Origin: Demequina sp. TMPB413
Lineage (GTDB): Bacteria > Actinomycetota > Actinomycetes > Actinomycetales > Demequinaceae
Direction of reading: 5' to 3'
Length of the DNA stretch: 64,000 bases
Assembly: GCF_020447105.2 (NCBI RefSeq)
Contig: NZ_CP096184.1
Span: forward strand, 2,604,001 to 2,668,000
Shown here: piece after piece, positions 26,388 through 34,660 of the stretch
Layout: every line of letters starts with the position of its first letter
How positions within the stretch are numbered: the stretch's first letter is position 1
The notes under the pieces: model-generated
Database searches by the model: none
Told to the model about the DNA's origin: nothing
The model's input: the letters and a program-made list of their open reading frames with translations, nothing else
Translations under genes and position numbers: made by a program

Positions 26388-27293
26388 ATGGACGCACCGA
26401 GCGGCGCAATCTATCGACTGCCGGATCGCCCTGGCAGCCTCAACCAGCTCAAGAAGTTGGGCGACGCGATCCGCGACGATGATGCTGCGGCGTATGGGAA
26501 CCTTCACTACAACGAGGTTTGGTCGTGGTCCAACGATCTCGTAGCTGCGGCAGTCCGGGACATCGGTGATCTTGATCTCGCGTCCGTGCTCGATACGCCG
26601 GCGAACGTGTCGATTACCGGGCGAGCCAAGATCAGGGCGACTGTGCGCGAAAAGCTCCAGCGCCGTCGGAGCGATAGGCTGCCGTCGATTCAGGACCTGG
26701 CGGGAGTCCGTGTTGAGGCTGACATGACGTTGACCGAACAGGACCGTGTAGCCGACGTGCTGCGGCGACACTTTGGTCAGGGAGTCGATGCTGTCCATGA
26801 CCTCCGCGACGGCGCGCACTCCGGCTATCGTGCGGTGCACCTGTGGGTGCGGCTCGACTCGCCCCGCGGTGCGTGGTTTGAGGTGCAGGTGCGCACTCGG
26901 CTTCAAGGACACTGGGCCAACATGTACGAGTCGTTCGCGGACGTGCTTGGGCGCGAGATTCGCTACGGTGCACTCCCCTCAACTGAGGGTGATCGATCAT
27001 TGGTCGAACTCGTACAGAGACTCGCCCGCCGCGAGATACTGGCGATTGAGGCAGTGAACGACATTGTTGGCAAACTTGCGCGCGAAGAGCCGGTCGATCG
27101 AGCGCTGCTTGCTCAGGCCTTCGTGATGCTCGGGTTGGAGCCGACCGTGGCGAAGCGCCGTGCTTACCAAGCGGCGCGTCCGGGCGGAATGGACCTTGCC
27201 GCGATAGCCGCAGGCACTGTCGAAGATGTCTCGGCGATCTTGACCGAGATGGAGGAACACGTACGATCATTGTCTCAAGGGAAAGGAGAGTGA
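26388..27293 (+). CDS. RelA/SpoT synthetase-domain protein (toxSAS/CapRel-like)
   Basis: 301 residues. The pyrophosphokinase core is clear: SITGRAKIRATVREKL (ATP-side basic motif, ~residue 82), PSIQDLAGVRVEAD (~105-118), GAHSGYRAVHLWV (~145-157, the substrate Tyr), and EVQVRTRLQGHW (~165-176). There is no HD hydrolase, TGS or ACT domain, so it is a small alarmone synthetase type. The C-terminal ~100 residues are helical and not part of the core. A short downstream gene in tight coupling suggests a toxin-antitoxin or phage-sensing module, in which such enzymes make (p)ppApp or pyrophosphorylate tRNA. Confidence 0.85.
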   Translation: MDAPSGAIYRLPDRPGSLNQLKKLGDAIRDDDAAAYGNLHYNEVWSWSNDLVAAAVRDIGDLDLASVLDTPANVSITGRAKIRATVREKLQRRRSDRLPSIQDLAGVRVEADMTLTEQDRVADVLRRHFGQGVDAVHDLRDGAHSGYRAVHLWVRLDSPRGAWFEVQVRTRLQGHWANMYESFADVLGREIRYGALPSTEGDRSLVELVQRLARREILAIEAVNDIVGKLAREEPVDRALLAQAFVMLGLEPTVAKRRAYQAARPGGMDLAAIAAGTVEDVSAILTEMEEHVRSLSQGKGE

Positions 27294-27294
27294 C

Positions 27295-27516
27295 ATGTCT
27301 GGATTCGTGATCGAGTACCACCGCAAGACTCGCGAAAGCCGCGTCACCTCCTACTTGGGCGAGGACGGCTTCCGCGACGCGTTCACTGAACGCTTGCGGC
27401 TCGAGGCTGAGAACACCAACCCCGACATCGAGATCGTCTCCCTCGTGAGCGACTCACTCGAGTCGGCCCGCGCGACTCACTCTCGCTACTTCGAGCACGT
27501 CGTCACCTCGGTCTAG
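27295..27516 (+). CDS. 73-residue partner of the RelA/SpoT protein (candidate antitoxin)
   Basis: ATG 27295 follows the synthetase stop by 1 nt, and its AAGGAG lies inside the upstream gene, so the two are coupled. The product begins with two strands (GFVIEYHRKTRESRVTSYLG), then a helix (FRDAFTERLRLEAE), another strand (DIEIVSLVSDS) and a last helix. No family recognised. By position it resembles the antitoxins of toxSAS pairs, but this is inference. Confidence 0.7.
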   Translation: MSGFVIEYHRKTRESRVTSYLGEDGFRDAFTERLRLEAENTNPDIEIVSLVSDSLESARATHSRYFEHVVTSV

Positions 27517-27631
27517 CGCTGGCGGGTCCTGCGATCAGGGCCACCCGATTGCTGATCCGGCATGAGGTGATGCGGGGCGCGCGTCGGCGCGACGTGCCGG
27601 GACAGATCTGCTCGGAGCCGCGAGGATCCGG

Positions 27632-27745
27632 CTCTAGAAAGCGCGAAACCCGGCTCGCCCACCGTCCGGAGGGCTGCCGGGTCCATTTCTCAGGGCTACT
27701 GCCCTTCGCTCCACCGGTTTGCGCCGCGATCGGCTTGCACGTGAA
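27632..27745 (+). repeat. Hairpin-bearing repeat, copy B, upstream of exonuclease copy 3
   Basis: Matches 16955-17065. The hairpin arms are ACCCGGC (27648-27654) and GCCGGGT (27676-27682). Exonuclease copy 3 starts 72 bp after this element and has its own ribosome binding site. This makes copy B the best candidate for the native upstream region of the exonuclease gene, including its promoter. Confidence 0.7.
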
Positions 27746-27817
27746 GCGGATTCGGCGCGCCTGTGGACAACCCGCGCCCCCGCGCTACGCTCAAGACAAC
27801 TGAGGGAGGGGACCCCC

Positions 27818-29021
27818 ATGACTGGCTTCGCCGTCATCGACCTGGAGACCACGGGCTTCGCGTACAACGGCGCGGACCGCATCTGCGAGGTGGGCGTGGT
27901 CCTCCTCGACAGAGAAGGAAACCGCGAGCACTCCTGGACCACCCTCATCAACCCCCAACGAGACCTGGGCGCCCAGCACGTGCACCACATCGACGCGACC
28001 GATGCCCGCGTCGCGCCCCGGTTTGAGGACGTCGTGGGGGACCTCACCGAGTTGCTGGCGGGGCGGGTGCTCGCCGCGCACAACAGCGCCTTCGACACCG
28101 CCTTCCTCATCGCCGAGTATGCGCGCGCCGGGTGGCCGCTCGCACTCACCCGCGAGGAGACGCTGTGCACCATGCGCCTGGCCCGCGCCTACGGTGCGCC
28201 CGCCAAGCTGGGCGAGTGTTGCGCGCACTTGGAGTGCCCCTCACGGATGCTCACGCGGCCCTCGCCGACGCTGAGGCCGCGGCCGGTTTGCTCGCCGCCT
28301 ACATCGCGGCGTCGGGGTCCCGGCGCGAGTGGGATGGGTGGCTCGCGTTGGGTGAGTCGTTGCGGTGGCCTGCGCCGCCGCCACGTGGGGTGGCGCCGGT
28401 GCTCAGGGGCACGACGCGTCCCGGCAGTGCCGTCCTGGCGCGGGCGGTGGGGCACTTCGCCCCGGTGGACGACGTCGCCGGCGCCGATGAATACCTGGAC
28501 CTGCTAGACCGCGTACTGCTGGACAGGAAGATCTCTGTGCCCGAGCGTCGTGCGTTGGAAGGTATGGCGACGACGCTGGGGCTGGGGGCAGACGACGTGG
28601 CCCGGCTGAACCGTCACTACATGCTGGGCGTGGTGGACGCGGTGTGCGCGGACGACCAGCTCACGCGCGAGGAGCGGGCGTTCGTGATCCAGCTGGCGGG
28701 ATTGCTGGACTTGGGGGACCTTGAGGTGGAGGGCTGCTGGCGGCGGCTCAGGCGCGGGTGACGACGGTGATCGAGGGCGTGGAGCTGAAGCCGGGGGACC
28801 TGGTGGTGTTCACGGGGTTCCCGGAGGCGCGCAAGGGGGAGCTGCGTGAGGTGGCGGAGGCTCGGGGGCTGGTGGTGTGGCCCGGTGTGAAGAAGGGAGT
28901 GGCGGCGGTGATTGCTCAGGACCCTGGGAGCGGATCGGGCAAGGCGCGCAAGGCTCGGGAGTACGGGATCCCGGTGGCGGGGGAAGGGGTGCTTGCCGGT
29001 GGCTCGGGCGCGCGGCGGTGA
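27818..29021 (+). pseudogene. DnaQ-TerB-BRCT exonuclease, copy 3 (two frameshifts)
   Basis: ATG 27818 with GAGGGGA upstream. It is nearly identical to copy 2, differing by a few substitutions (for example REGN for REGH), and carries the same two single-T deletions (before ExoIII near 28229 and before BRCT near 28734). ExoI, ExoII, FLIAEYARAGW, HAALAD, the TerB-like middle and BRCT are all recognisable. Unlike copies 1 and 2 it is preceded by an intergenic leader rather than fused to a cargo gene, so it may occupy the ancestral locus. Confidence 0.8.
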
Positions 29022-29172
29022 CATGACCCAACCATTGGTCCCCTGTTCGCGGTAAGAACTCGCCCACTCAGACAGCGCACGGCCAGGGTAGACAACACCT
29101 CAATTCTAGCCAGCGAAGTCCCAGGCGCCCGCTGCGCCCCTCAGATAGCACTGGCGGTTCGGCGCGTCGCGG

Positions 29173-29451
29173 CTAGACGAGACGCAGTGCACGAACACTA
29201 CGCAAGAACTCGTGGTGCCGTTCCTCGTCAACCGTGAACGCAATTAGGTCGATTGGAGGAACCGCAAATTCCCACAGGGCCCGTCCCCGAAGTTGAATCA
29301 CCCGCTCGCGGTCTTGATAAAGAAGCGCCACATCAAGGTCGCGTGGCCGTTCAGAGCGCAGCGCCGATCCGAACAGCCAAACCTCCATCTCCCCAATCTC
29401 TTTGGCAGCCGCAACGAACTCGTCGAGGACCGGCCAAGTCAGCCGCACCAC
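29173..29451 (-). CDS. Minimal nucleotidyltransferase (MNT-like)
   Basis: 92 residues from GTG 29451. VWLFGSALRSERPRDLDVALLY is the pol-beta nucleotidyltransferase signature (GS, then D-x-D). The short length fits the MNT group, which in HEPN-MNT pairs AMPylates its partner. No HEPN protein is nearby. It is the last gene of a three-gene unit: 4 nt separate it from the unknown protein, which overlaps the HNH gene. Confidence 0.8.
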   Translation of the reverse strand: MVRLTWPVLDEFVAAAKEIGEMEVWLFGSALRSERPRDLDVALLYQDRERVIQLRGRALWEFAVPPIDLIAFTVDEERHHEFLRSVRALRLV

Positions 29452-29455
29452 GCAG

Positions 29456-30100
29456 TTAACGCCTCGACAATCGTGACCTCATGTCGTCCAGCGTCAGCAC
29501 TTCGACATCGATGCTTGTTGCACTGTCGCGAACTCGACGGGACACACCGTGGGCATTCGGATTGGTGATCAGCATTATGTCAGGGTTCATATCCCGATTC
29601 TTATCGAGCAGGAGCCACAATTCGTCATCGGTGAATTCGTAGCGATCGTGCGTCTGCAAGATGAGTGCGGGCAGCGCGCTGGAGCGCAGTACCCGCCACG
29701 CGTCGAGGCCCACTAGTTCTATGCCCATGACTTCCCGAAAACGGCTCATGCGGGACCGCACATACGCGTGCTCACGCGAGATGAAGTCGCCGATGTGGGA
29801 CTCGGCAAGCGAGGACCGGAAATGCCCGAACTCCGAGACGGCTATGCCTCGTGCGCGACCCTCCTCGAAGACCCCGAATTGGAGATCGCGCTTGATCAAC
29901 ACCACGGCTTCGAGACCCGGCAATTCATCTTGGAAGCGCTCGAGGTCCTCAAATCCAAACGGCTGGTTGGCCGGTTCGGGGAAGCCGACAGTCACGCTCG
30001 GTTCGTTCGTCCGATGGACCTCTATCCCAGCGCGACCCATGGCCTGCGCATCGGAGCCGTGGGCTATCATCCTCGCGAGCGCCCAATCTCGAATGGTCAT
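29456..30100 (-). CDS. Unknown protein between HNH nuclease and nucleotidyltransferase
   Basis: 214 residues. It alternates strands and helices: LEAVVLIKRDLQFGVFEEGRARG, a central helix-rich part (FISREHAYVRSRMSRFREVMG), then ALILQTHDRYEFTDDELWLLLDK and PDIMLITNPNAHG. Possible catalytic residues include EFGHF and the D in NPDIML, but no family is recognised. Its ATG overlaps the HNH stop (ATGA). Its constant placement between two enzyme genes suggests a shared function. Confidence 0.65.
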   Translation of the reverse strand: MTIRDWALARMIAHGSDAQAMGRAGIEVHRTNEPSVTVGFPEPANQPFGFEDLERFQDELPGLEAVVLIKRDLQFGVFEEGRARGIAVSEFGHFRSSLAESHIGDFISREHAYVRSRMSRFREVMGIELVGLDAWRVLRSSALPALILQTHDRYEFTDDELWLLLDKNRDMNPDIMLITNPNAHGVSRRVRDSATSIDVEVLTLDDMRSRLSRR

Positions 30101-30804
30101 TGCTTCAGCCCGATCTCTTCATGATCTGTGTCATACACGGAGTCGAATCCAACTGGGAAGCGGGTCGCTCCCGCCGTCCAATCGCCATCCACGTGGCGGG
30201 CACGAAGATCACGCAGGTGCAGAGCGAAGTCGGCCGCCAGTGACCTCTCCTCAGTCGTCATCAACTGGTAGTTCGCGTCCACCACAGCACGTATGCGCTC
30301 GCTGTTGGGAATGATCGTGCCCACCATGTTCCGCGCCCACTGATCCGCGCGCACGTCGTCGTGATCCCGGCCCGATGGCGCGAATCGGTCGTGCACGCTT
30401 CGATTCTCGGCGAACAACGGGGCCACGAGCGCTCGGGCTGCAGCGCGGTCGCTGACCCGAGGGACTCCGAAGGCCGCGGCTCGTTGGTTCTGGCTCTCGA
30501 GTTTCCAGCGTCTGAGTTCGTCGGCCGGGAAACTCGAGGGATCTTTGTCGATCACCGTGTGGCACGTGGGACATAGGACCAGAATGTTCTCAACCTGTGC
30601 CCTTGCGCTCGCTTCCAGGCTGACGGACTGCTCTCCACGCGGGCCATTAGCGCTCGCTGGGATGATGTGCGCGAGTTCGGCTATAGAGGCGTTATCCATG
30701 AGTGCATGCAGGTCTTCTCGGCACCGCGGGTTCTGACAGTGGCCTGCAGACTCCGACCACAACCTTTCCTTCGAAACCCGCGATAGAGGCACTCGCTCAG
30801 CCAC
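30097..30804 (-). CDS. HNH endonuclease
   Basis: 235 residues. The HNH core lies in residues ~22-90: CQNPRC (first Cys pair), IAELAHIIPAS (catalytic His in AHI), NILVLCPTCHTVIDKDP (Asn, second Cys pair, His). All expected metal and catalytic positions are present. The C-terminal half is helical and of unknown type. It is the first gene of the three-gene unit with the unknown protein and the nucleotidyltransferase. Likely a DNA-cutting effector. Confidence 0.85.
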   Translation of the reverse strand: MAERVPLSRVSKERLWSESAGHCQNPRCREDLHALMDNASIAELAHIIPASANGPRGEQSVSLEASARAQVENILVLCPTCHTVIDKDPSSFPADELRRWKLESQNQRAAAFGVPRVSDRAAARALVAPLFAENRSVHDRFAPSGRDHDDVRADQWARNMVGTIIPNSERIRAVVDANYQLMTTEERSLAADFALHLRDLRARHVDGDWTAGATRFPVGFDSVYDTDHEEIGLKQ

Positions 30805-30992
30805 CGTTCCCCCGTCCCGGCGCGCGGTTGCGGACCGCGCAGCACATACTCGAAGTCATCTGAACCCACATTAGCGTTTGTGCACCTACCAGGGCCTGGA
30901 GCCGTCTGCGAGGTGAGCGCCCGAGACATGACGAGGCTCACGAGACCAGCACGCAGGATCATCGCCAACGAAGAGCTCTGGCCATTGCGTAC

Positions 30993-33020
30993 TCAAGACT
31001 CGGTCTCGGGCGCGTCGCCACTGGCGGAGCCCTGCTCGACGATGCCGGCGTCCAGCGCTGCTTGGACGAGGGACGCATGTATTGAAGCGAGTTTCTTGGC
31101 GCCAGACGCAGTGAGCCAGGACCGAGGATCAGGGTCCGCTTCGATCCTTTGGGCGATCTCGGTGGCAAGTACCGATTTTCCGTGCAATCGCCGACCCAAT
31201 TCGTCCGCCAAGGTCTTTGCGCGGGGCAGCGACACGTCTGAGGCCTTACGATTGCGCAAAGCAGCGCCGTCCGCTCCGTCGCTGAGGGCTTCCGCCACGA
31301 TTTCGCGGTAGGCCGGCCAACGAATGAGATCTTCGAGCGCATGGTCTTTGGGCAGGCGGTGAATACGCGCAGAAGGAACGCCAACGGCGCGGAGACCCTT
31401 CTCGTACTTCCGTCCCTGTTCGTCACCATCAACGACGTAGTGAACGATTCCGCCTTGAGCTTCGAGTTGCTTGTATTTGTCGGGCGGGGTCCGAGCGACG
31501 CCAGGGGCGACTACGTATGGCAATTTCGTGACCCCGGATGCAGCTCGGAGAAGTGACGGCAGGAGTTGATTCTCAGTCTCGCCCTCGCACATCACAACTA
31601 TGCGGTTGAGAGCAAAGGCGGCGGATTCCGCTCCCATCGCATACAACAGCGAGTCGAACCCCGCGTGCTCGGAGTCCCAAAGCGAGTTCTCGAGCTTGCT
31701 GATGCCAGCTCCACCCGACCGAGCGAGCCGGACGCCAGTGCCCAAGTCCGGCGGCAGGCACCCCGGTGAATGCGTGGTGTAGATGACCTTCTGGACGTCG
31801 AGGTCATAGAGCGACTCAACTAAGACAGTTTGGGCGGCGTAGTGCAGGTGGTTCTCGGGTTCGTCGATAAGGAGGACGGTGTTGCTATCTGCCCCGTGCG
31901 CGATGAGAAACGCGCGCGCCGCGGCAAACGCGCGGAAGCCCTCACTTCTCCATCCGATAGGCACTCGGCCCGCTGATTCCCCATCGCAGCTGTCTTCCTC
32001 GATAGCCGAGATTGATGCGCCGTTGCGCTCAAGCCGCATGTGCAGCCGAACGTCCCGTGACCCCCATCGGATCACAAGGGCTTCCGCCCCTTTCGCAAAA
32101 TCGTCTTCGAAACGGGTGCGGACGACCTCAGATGGGCTTCGCACCGCCGCCCGAAACGTCCCAGTGGGCACCCCTGCCGCTGTGAGTAGATTCGCGAGAG
32201 GTTTCTCGAGCTGCTGAAGAGCCTTGTCGTCGGGAAACTCGTACCGTGATTGGAGAATGCGGTCCTGCTCCCCCATCAGGAGAAACCTCGGGACAAGTTT
32301 GCTAAGGCGCTCGGCTGCGATGGTCGAAGGCATCGTTGCTTCTAGACGATCCACAAGCCGCGTGAGCGCATCGGCGAACTCCTCGTCGACCGCTGCGAGC
32401 CCTTCGGCGTTCTGAACCTGTTTGCTTCGGGCCACCACGGTGTGCTTCGAGGGATGCCGCCGCGCCTGTCGCAGGAACGTCGCAAACTGGCGGACGCCGG
32501 ACACATCGCTGGCTTTCACCCCGGTCGGCACTGTCAGCGTCATCGCGCGCACGCGCTCCTCGAGACTTGCTAGCTCGGTCCGGGTATCCCCCTCGAGGTT
32601 GAGGCCCCGCACCCTTGCGAAGCCCTCGTCGCAGGCCGCGAGCAGTTCAGGGAGTTCTGGAATACTGCGATCTAGGGACGGCTCGACTGACACGAGCTGC
32701 GTTCCATCCACGCGCCGACCCCATCGCAAGTAGCGGGGCCTGTCGTTCGTGTCGAGACCAGCTACGGCGTCCTCGATCTCTTGCGGCGCGAGCACAAATC
32801 GCACTTCGACTACCACCTGCTGGGTGTCGATTCCGCCCACGTAGCGATCTTCCTCGGCGAGAGGCCGGTCTCCTGGTTGGCCTAGCCAAGCCAGACCCGC
32901 AAGCACCGAAGTCTTGCCCGTCTCATTGAGCCCCACTAGGGCCACAACGGGCGGCGAGACGTTGCAGGAGGTGGCCACAAGGCTTCGGTAACCGTTGAGC
33001 ATGATCTTGTCGAGTTTCAT
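30993..33020 (-). CDS. OLD-family ATPase with TOPRIM nuclease domain
   Basis: 675 residues from ATG 33020, which has AGGAGG 6 nt upstream. Walker A GLNETGKTS lies near residue 30, the SMC-like signature FRAFAAARAFLIAHG near 360, Walker B VLLIDEPENHLH near 384, and H-loop TTHSPGCLP near 410. The TOPRIM domain shows VVMCEGETENQLL (~476) and VDGDEQGRK (~530). This is the architecture of OLD nucleases and GajA. No GajB-like UvrD helicase follows, so it is not a complete Gabija system. The neighbour upstream is the SIR2 gene. Confidence 0.85.
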   Translation of the reverse strand: MKLDKIMLNGYRSLVATSCNVSPPVVALVGLNETGKTSVLAGLAWLGQPGDRPLAEEDRYVGGIDTQQVVVEVRFVLAPQEIEDAVAGLDTNDRPRYLRWGRRVDGTQLVSVEPSLDRSIPELPELLAACDEGFARVRGLNLEGDTRTELASLEERVRAMTLTVPTGVKASDVSGVRQFATFLRQARRHPSKHTVVARSKQVQNAEGLAAVDEEFADALTRLVDRLEATMPSTIAAERLSKLVPRFLLMGEQDRILQSRYEFPDDKALQQLEKPLANLLTAAGVPTGTFRAAVRSPSEVVRTRFEDDFAKGAEALVIRWGSRDVRLHMRLERNGASISAIEEDSCDGESAGRVPIGWRSEGFRAFAAARAFLIAHGADSNTVLLIDEPENHLHYAAQTVLVESLYDLDVQKVIYTTHSPGCLPPDLGTGVRLARSGGAGISKLENSLWDSEHAGFDSLLYAMGAESAAFALNRIVVMCEGETENQLLPSLLRAASGVTKLPYVVAPGVARTPPDKYKQLEAQGGIVHYVVDGDEQGRKYEKGLRAVGVPSARIHRLPKDHALEDLIRWPAYREIVAEALSDGADGAALRNRKASDVSLPRAKTLADELGRRLHGKSVLATEIAQRIEADPDPRSWLTASGAKKLASIHASLVQAALDAGIVEQGSASGDAPETES

Positions 33021-33161
33021 GGGCCGCCTCCTAGAGAATGGCATCGGCTGATTCCGAACGAGAATCTTGCAGTATTTGGCGGCCGCCACTTCGAGCGGTC
33101 CGCATGATCGCGGTGGAACCACGGTGTCGTGTTGCTACCAGTGAACCGTGACCCGAGTCTT

Positions 33162-34326
33162 CTACTTGCCGCGCCACGCCTCGTATTGGTGCGCGCGCCG
33201 CTCCTCGGCCTCGGGTACGAGTGCAAAGATGCGCCGATCGATCTCATGGTCGAGCCATGAGAAGTCCTGGTGATCGGCAATGTAATCGGAGTCGCGTTGC
33301 GCGCCCATGCGCTCTGCGAGTTGCGCAAACGTATCGAAGAACACGACCGCAGTCTGGGGGCGTAGTGCTGACCGCAGGACGCCGAGAATTCTCTCCCGAG
33401 CGATCGGATCGGGATTTGCGATGCATATGAGTTCCAGGTTGGTCACCTCAAGCCGTAACGCAGCGGCCGTGAAGATGTCCGACGTTGGCAATGAGTAGCC
33501 CGCGATCACGAGCGCTCTGGCGGCGCGGAGTTGGACTCGAGGTGCCCGCCAAACCTGCCCGAACGGTTCCCGTTCGAAGCGCTTGAGGTACTGCGGCGGA
33601 ATTTGGGGCCACCTCGTTGACTGGCACGGAGGCCTCGCTGGCAGCAATCTCGCTTTGGCTATCGTGCCACCGCCAGTGCAAAGAGCCATGCGGTTTGAGA
33701 AGTTGAGTGTAGTGCTTGTAGGGCGCTCCACGCTTTGGTGGCGGCAACCAGTTGGCTGCGACCCGATCGGGCGTGAATCCGTAGCTGTGATGCGGATCGA
33801 ACTTGGGGCCTAGGCCTGTGGCCATCGCGCGGTCTATGAGGAGGTCGTAGTTGAACGAGATAACCGCGTCACCGACTCCGAGATGTCTCGCGACTGCAAG
33901 ATGGCGGTCACACGTCGGCATTGTCTCCATCGACGCCCCGATGCTTAGCCGCAGGCATCCGACAATGAGCCGGGTGAGTTGGGCCACGCGCCTCTCATAT
34001 GTCTTTGGGCGCGGCCCTCGTTGAATCTCGTCCGTCGTGGCAGTGAACTGGCTGGTGACATCTAGTTCGGCGAAAATTGCCTCGAGTCCGTGCCGACCGT
34101 GCCCATACTGCTCAGCGAGGTACTTCAGGAAATCTCGTGCATCGTCACGGAAACTTCTGTCATCTCCATTCGCTGCGAAGTATTGCAATTGGTCGAAGAA
34201 ATCGCCGTCAACGAATACACGGCCTAGTGGGGCGGGTACCGACAGCCGAGCTCCTGCGGAGGCACCAGCACCAAGCATTACGACAGTCGGAAGGTCCCGA
34301 TCCACACCAAGCTTTGTGAGTCTCAA
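33162..34326 (-). pseudogene. SIR2-like NADase gene with a frameshift
   Basis: The first frame carries MLGAGASAG (NAD-binding loop), SFNYDLLID and LKPHGSLHW (catalytic His), the SIR2 core of defence NADases. Near 33604, after VNEVAP, the frame fails: removing one A from the AAA run of CCCCAAATT joins it to IPPQYLKRF, VIAGYSLPTSD and a C-terminus ending YEAWRGK at 33162. The intact product would be ~387 residues. The likely TTG start (34326) overlaps the stop of the upstream gene. It may be a pseudogene or a sequencing error; the rest is well conserved. Confidence 0.75.
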
Positions 34327-34643
34327 GGTGCGCCACCGATTTTGAGCTTGGGAAGTGCATCGACAATCCGCACAGTCTCCACGCTCACCCTCACCACCCG
34401 CGCCAGCAGATCCAAGATGTACCTCGGATCCTCCACCTCGCGCGACCAGTCGTTCGGGTCGTTCTTGATCTGCGAGGCTTTGTCGATCTTCACCTGGTAC
34501 CGCTCCATCACCCACTCGACGCCCGAGCGCGAGCCCAGCATGTACTCATACGCCTCGTCCGGGATGCCGCTCACCGTGATGTGCGAGTTGTAGACCACCG
34601 TCGAGCGGTCCTGCTGCTTGCCCTCGAGCACAACACCGTGCAC
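34323..34643 (-). CDS. Stand-alone C-terminal helicase-like domain
   Basis: 106 residues from GTG 34643, with GAGGGGGA upstream. YNSHITVSGIPDEAYEYMLGSRS, WVMERYQVKIDKAS, NDPNDW and DPRYILDLLARVVRVSVET resemble the extreme C-terminus of large DEAD/DEAH restriction helicases (type ISP-like). Here it stands without the rest. Before the IS481 insertion the gene would have followed the DUF2075 stop by ~20 nt, so it was the next gene of that operon. It may be a specificity adaptor or a relic. Confidence 0.6.
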   Translation of the reverse strand: MHGVVLEGKQQDRSTVVYNSHITVSGIPDEAYEYMLGSRSGVEWVMERYQVKIDKASQIKNDPNDWSREVEDPRYILDLLARVVRVSVETVRIVDALPKLKIGGAP

Positions 34644-34660
34644 GATTCCCCCTCTGCCCG

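Noticed and set aside
15156-29021. Programmed frameshifting as the main explanation for the exonuclease copies
   Set aside because: No slippery heptamer is seen at the break points, and copy 1 breaks elsewhere through an insertion; kept only as a minor alternative.
29173-30804. CBASS system
   Set aside because: The nucleotidyltransferase is far too short for a CD-NTase, and no SAVED or membrane effector is present.
30993-33020. Complete Gabija system
   Set aside because: The OLD/GajA-like gene has no GajB-type UvrD helicase beside it.
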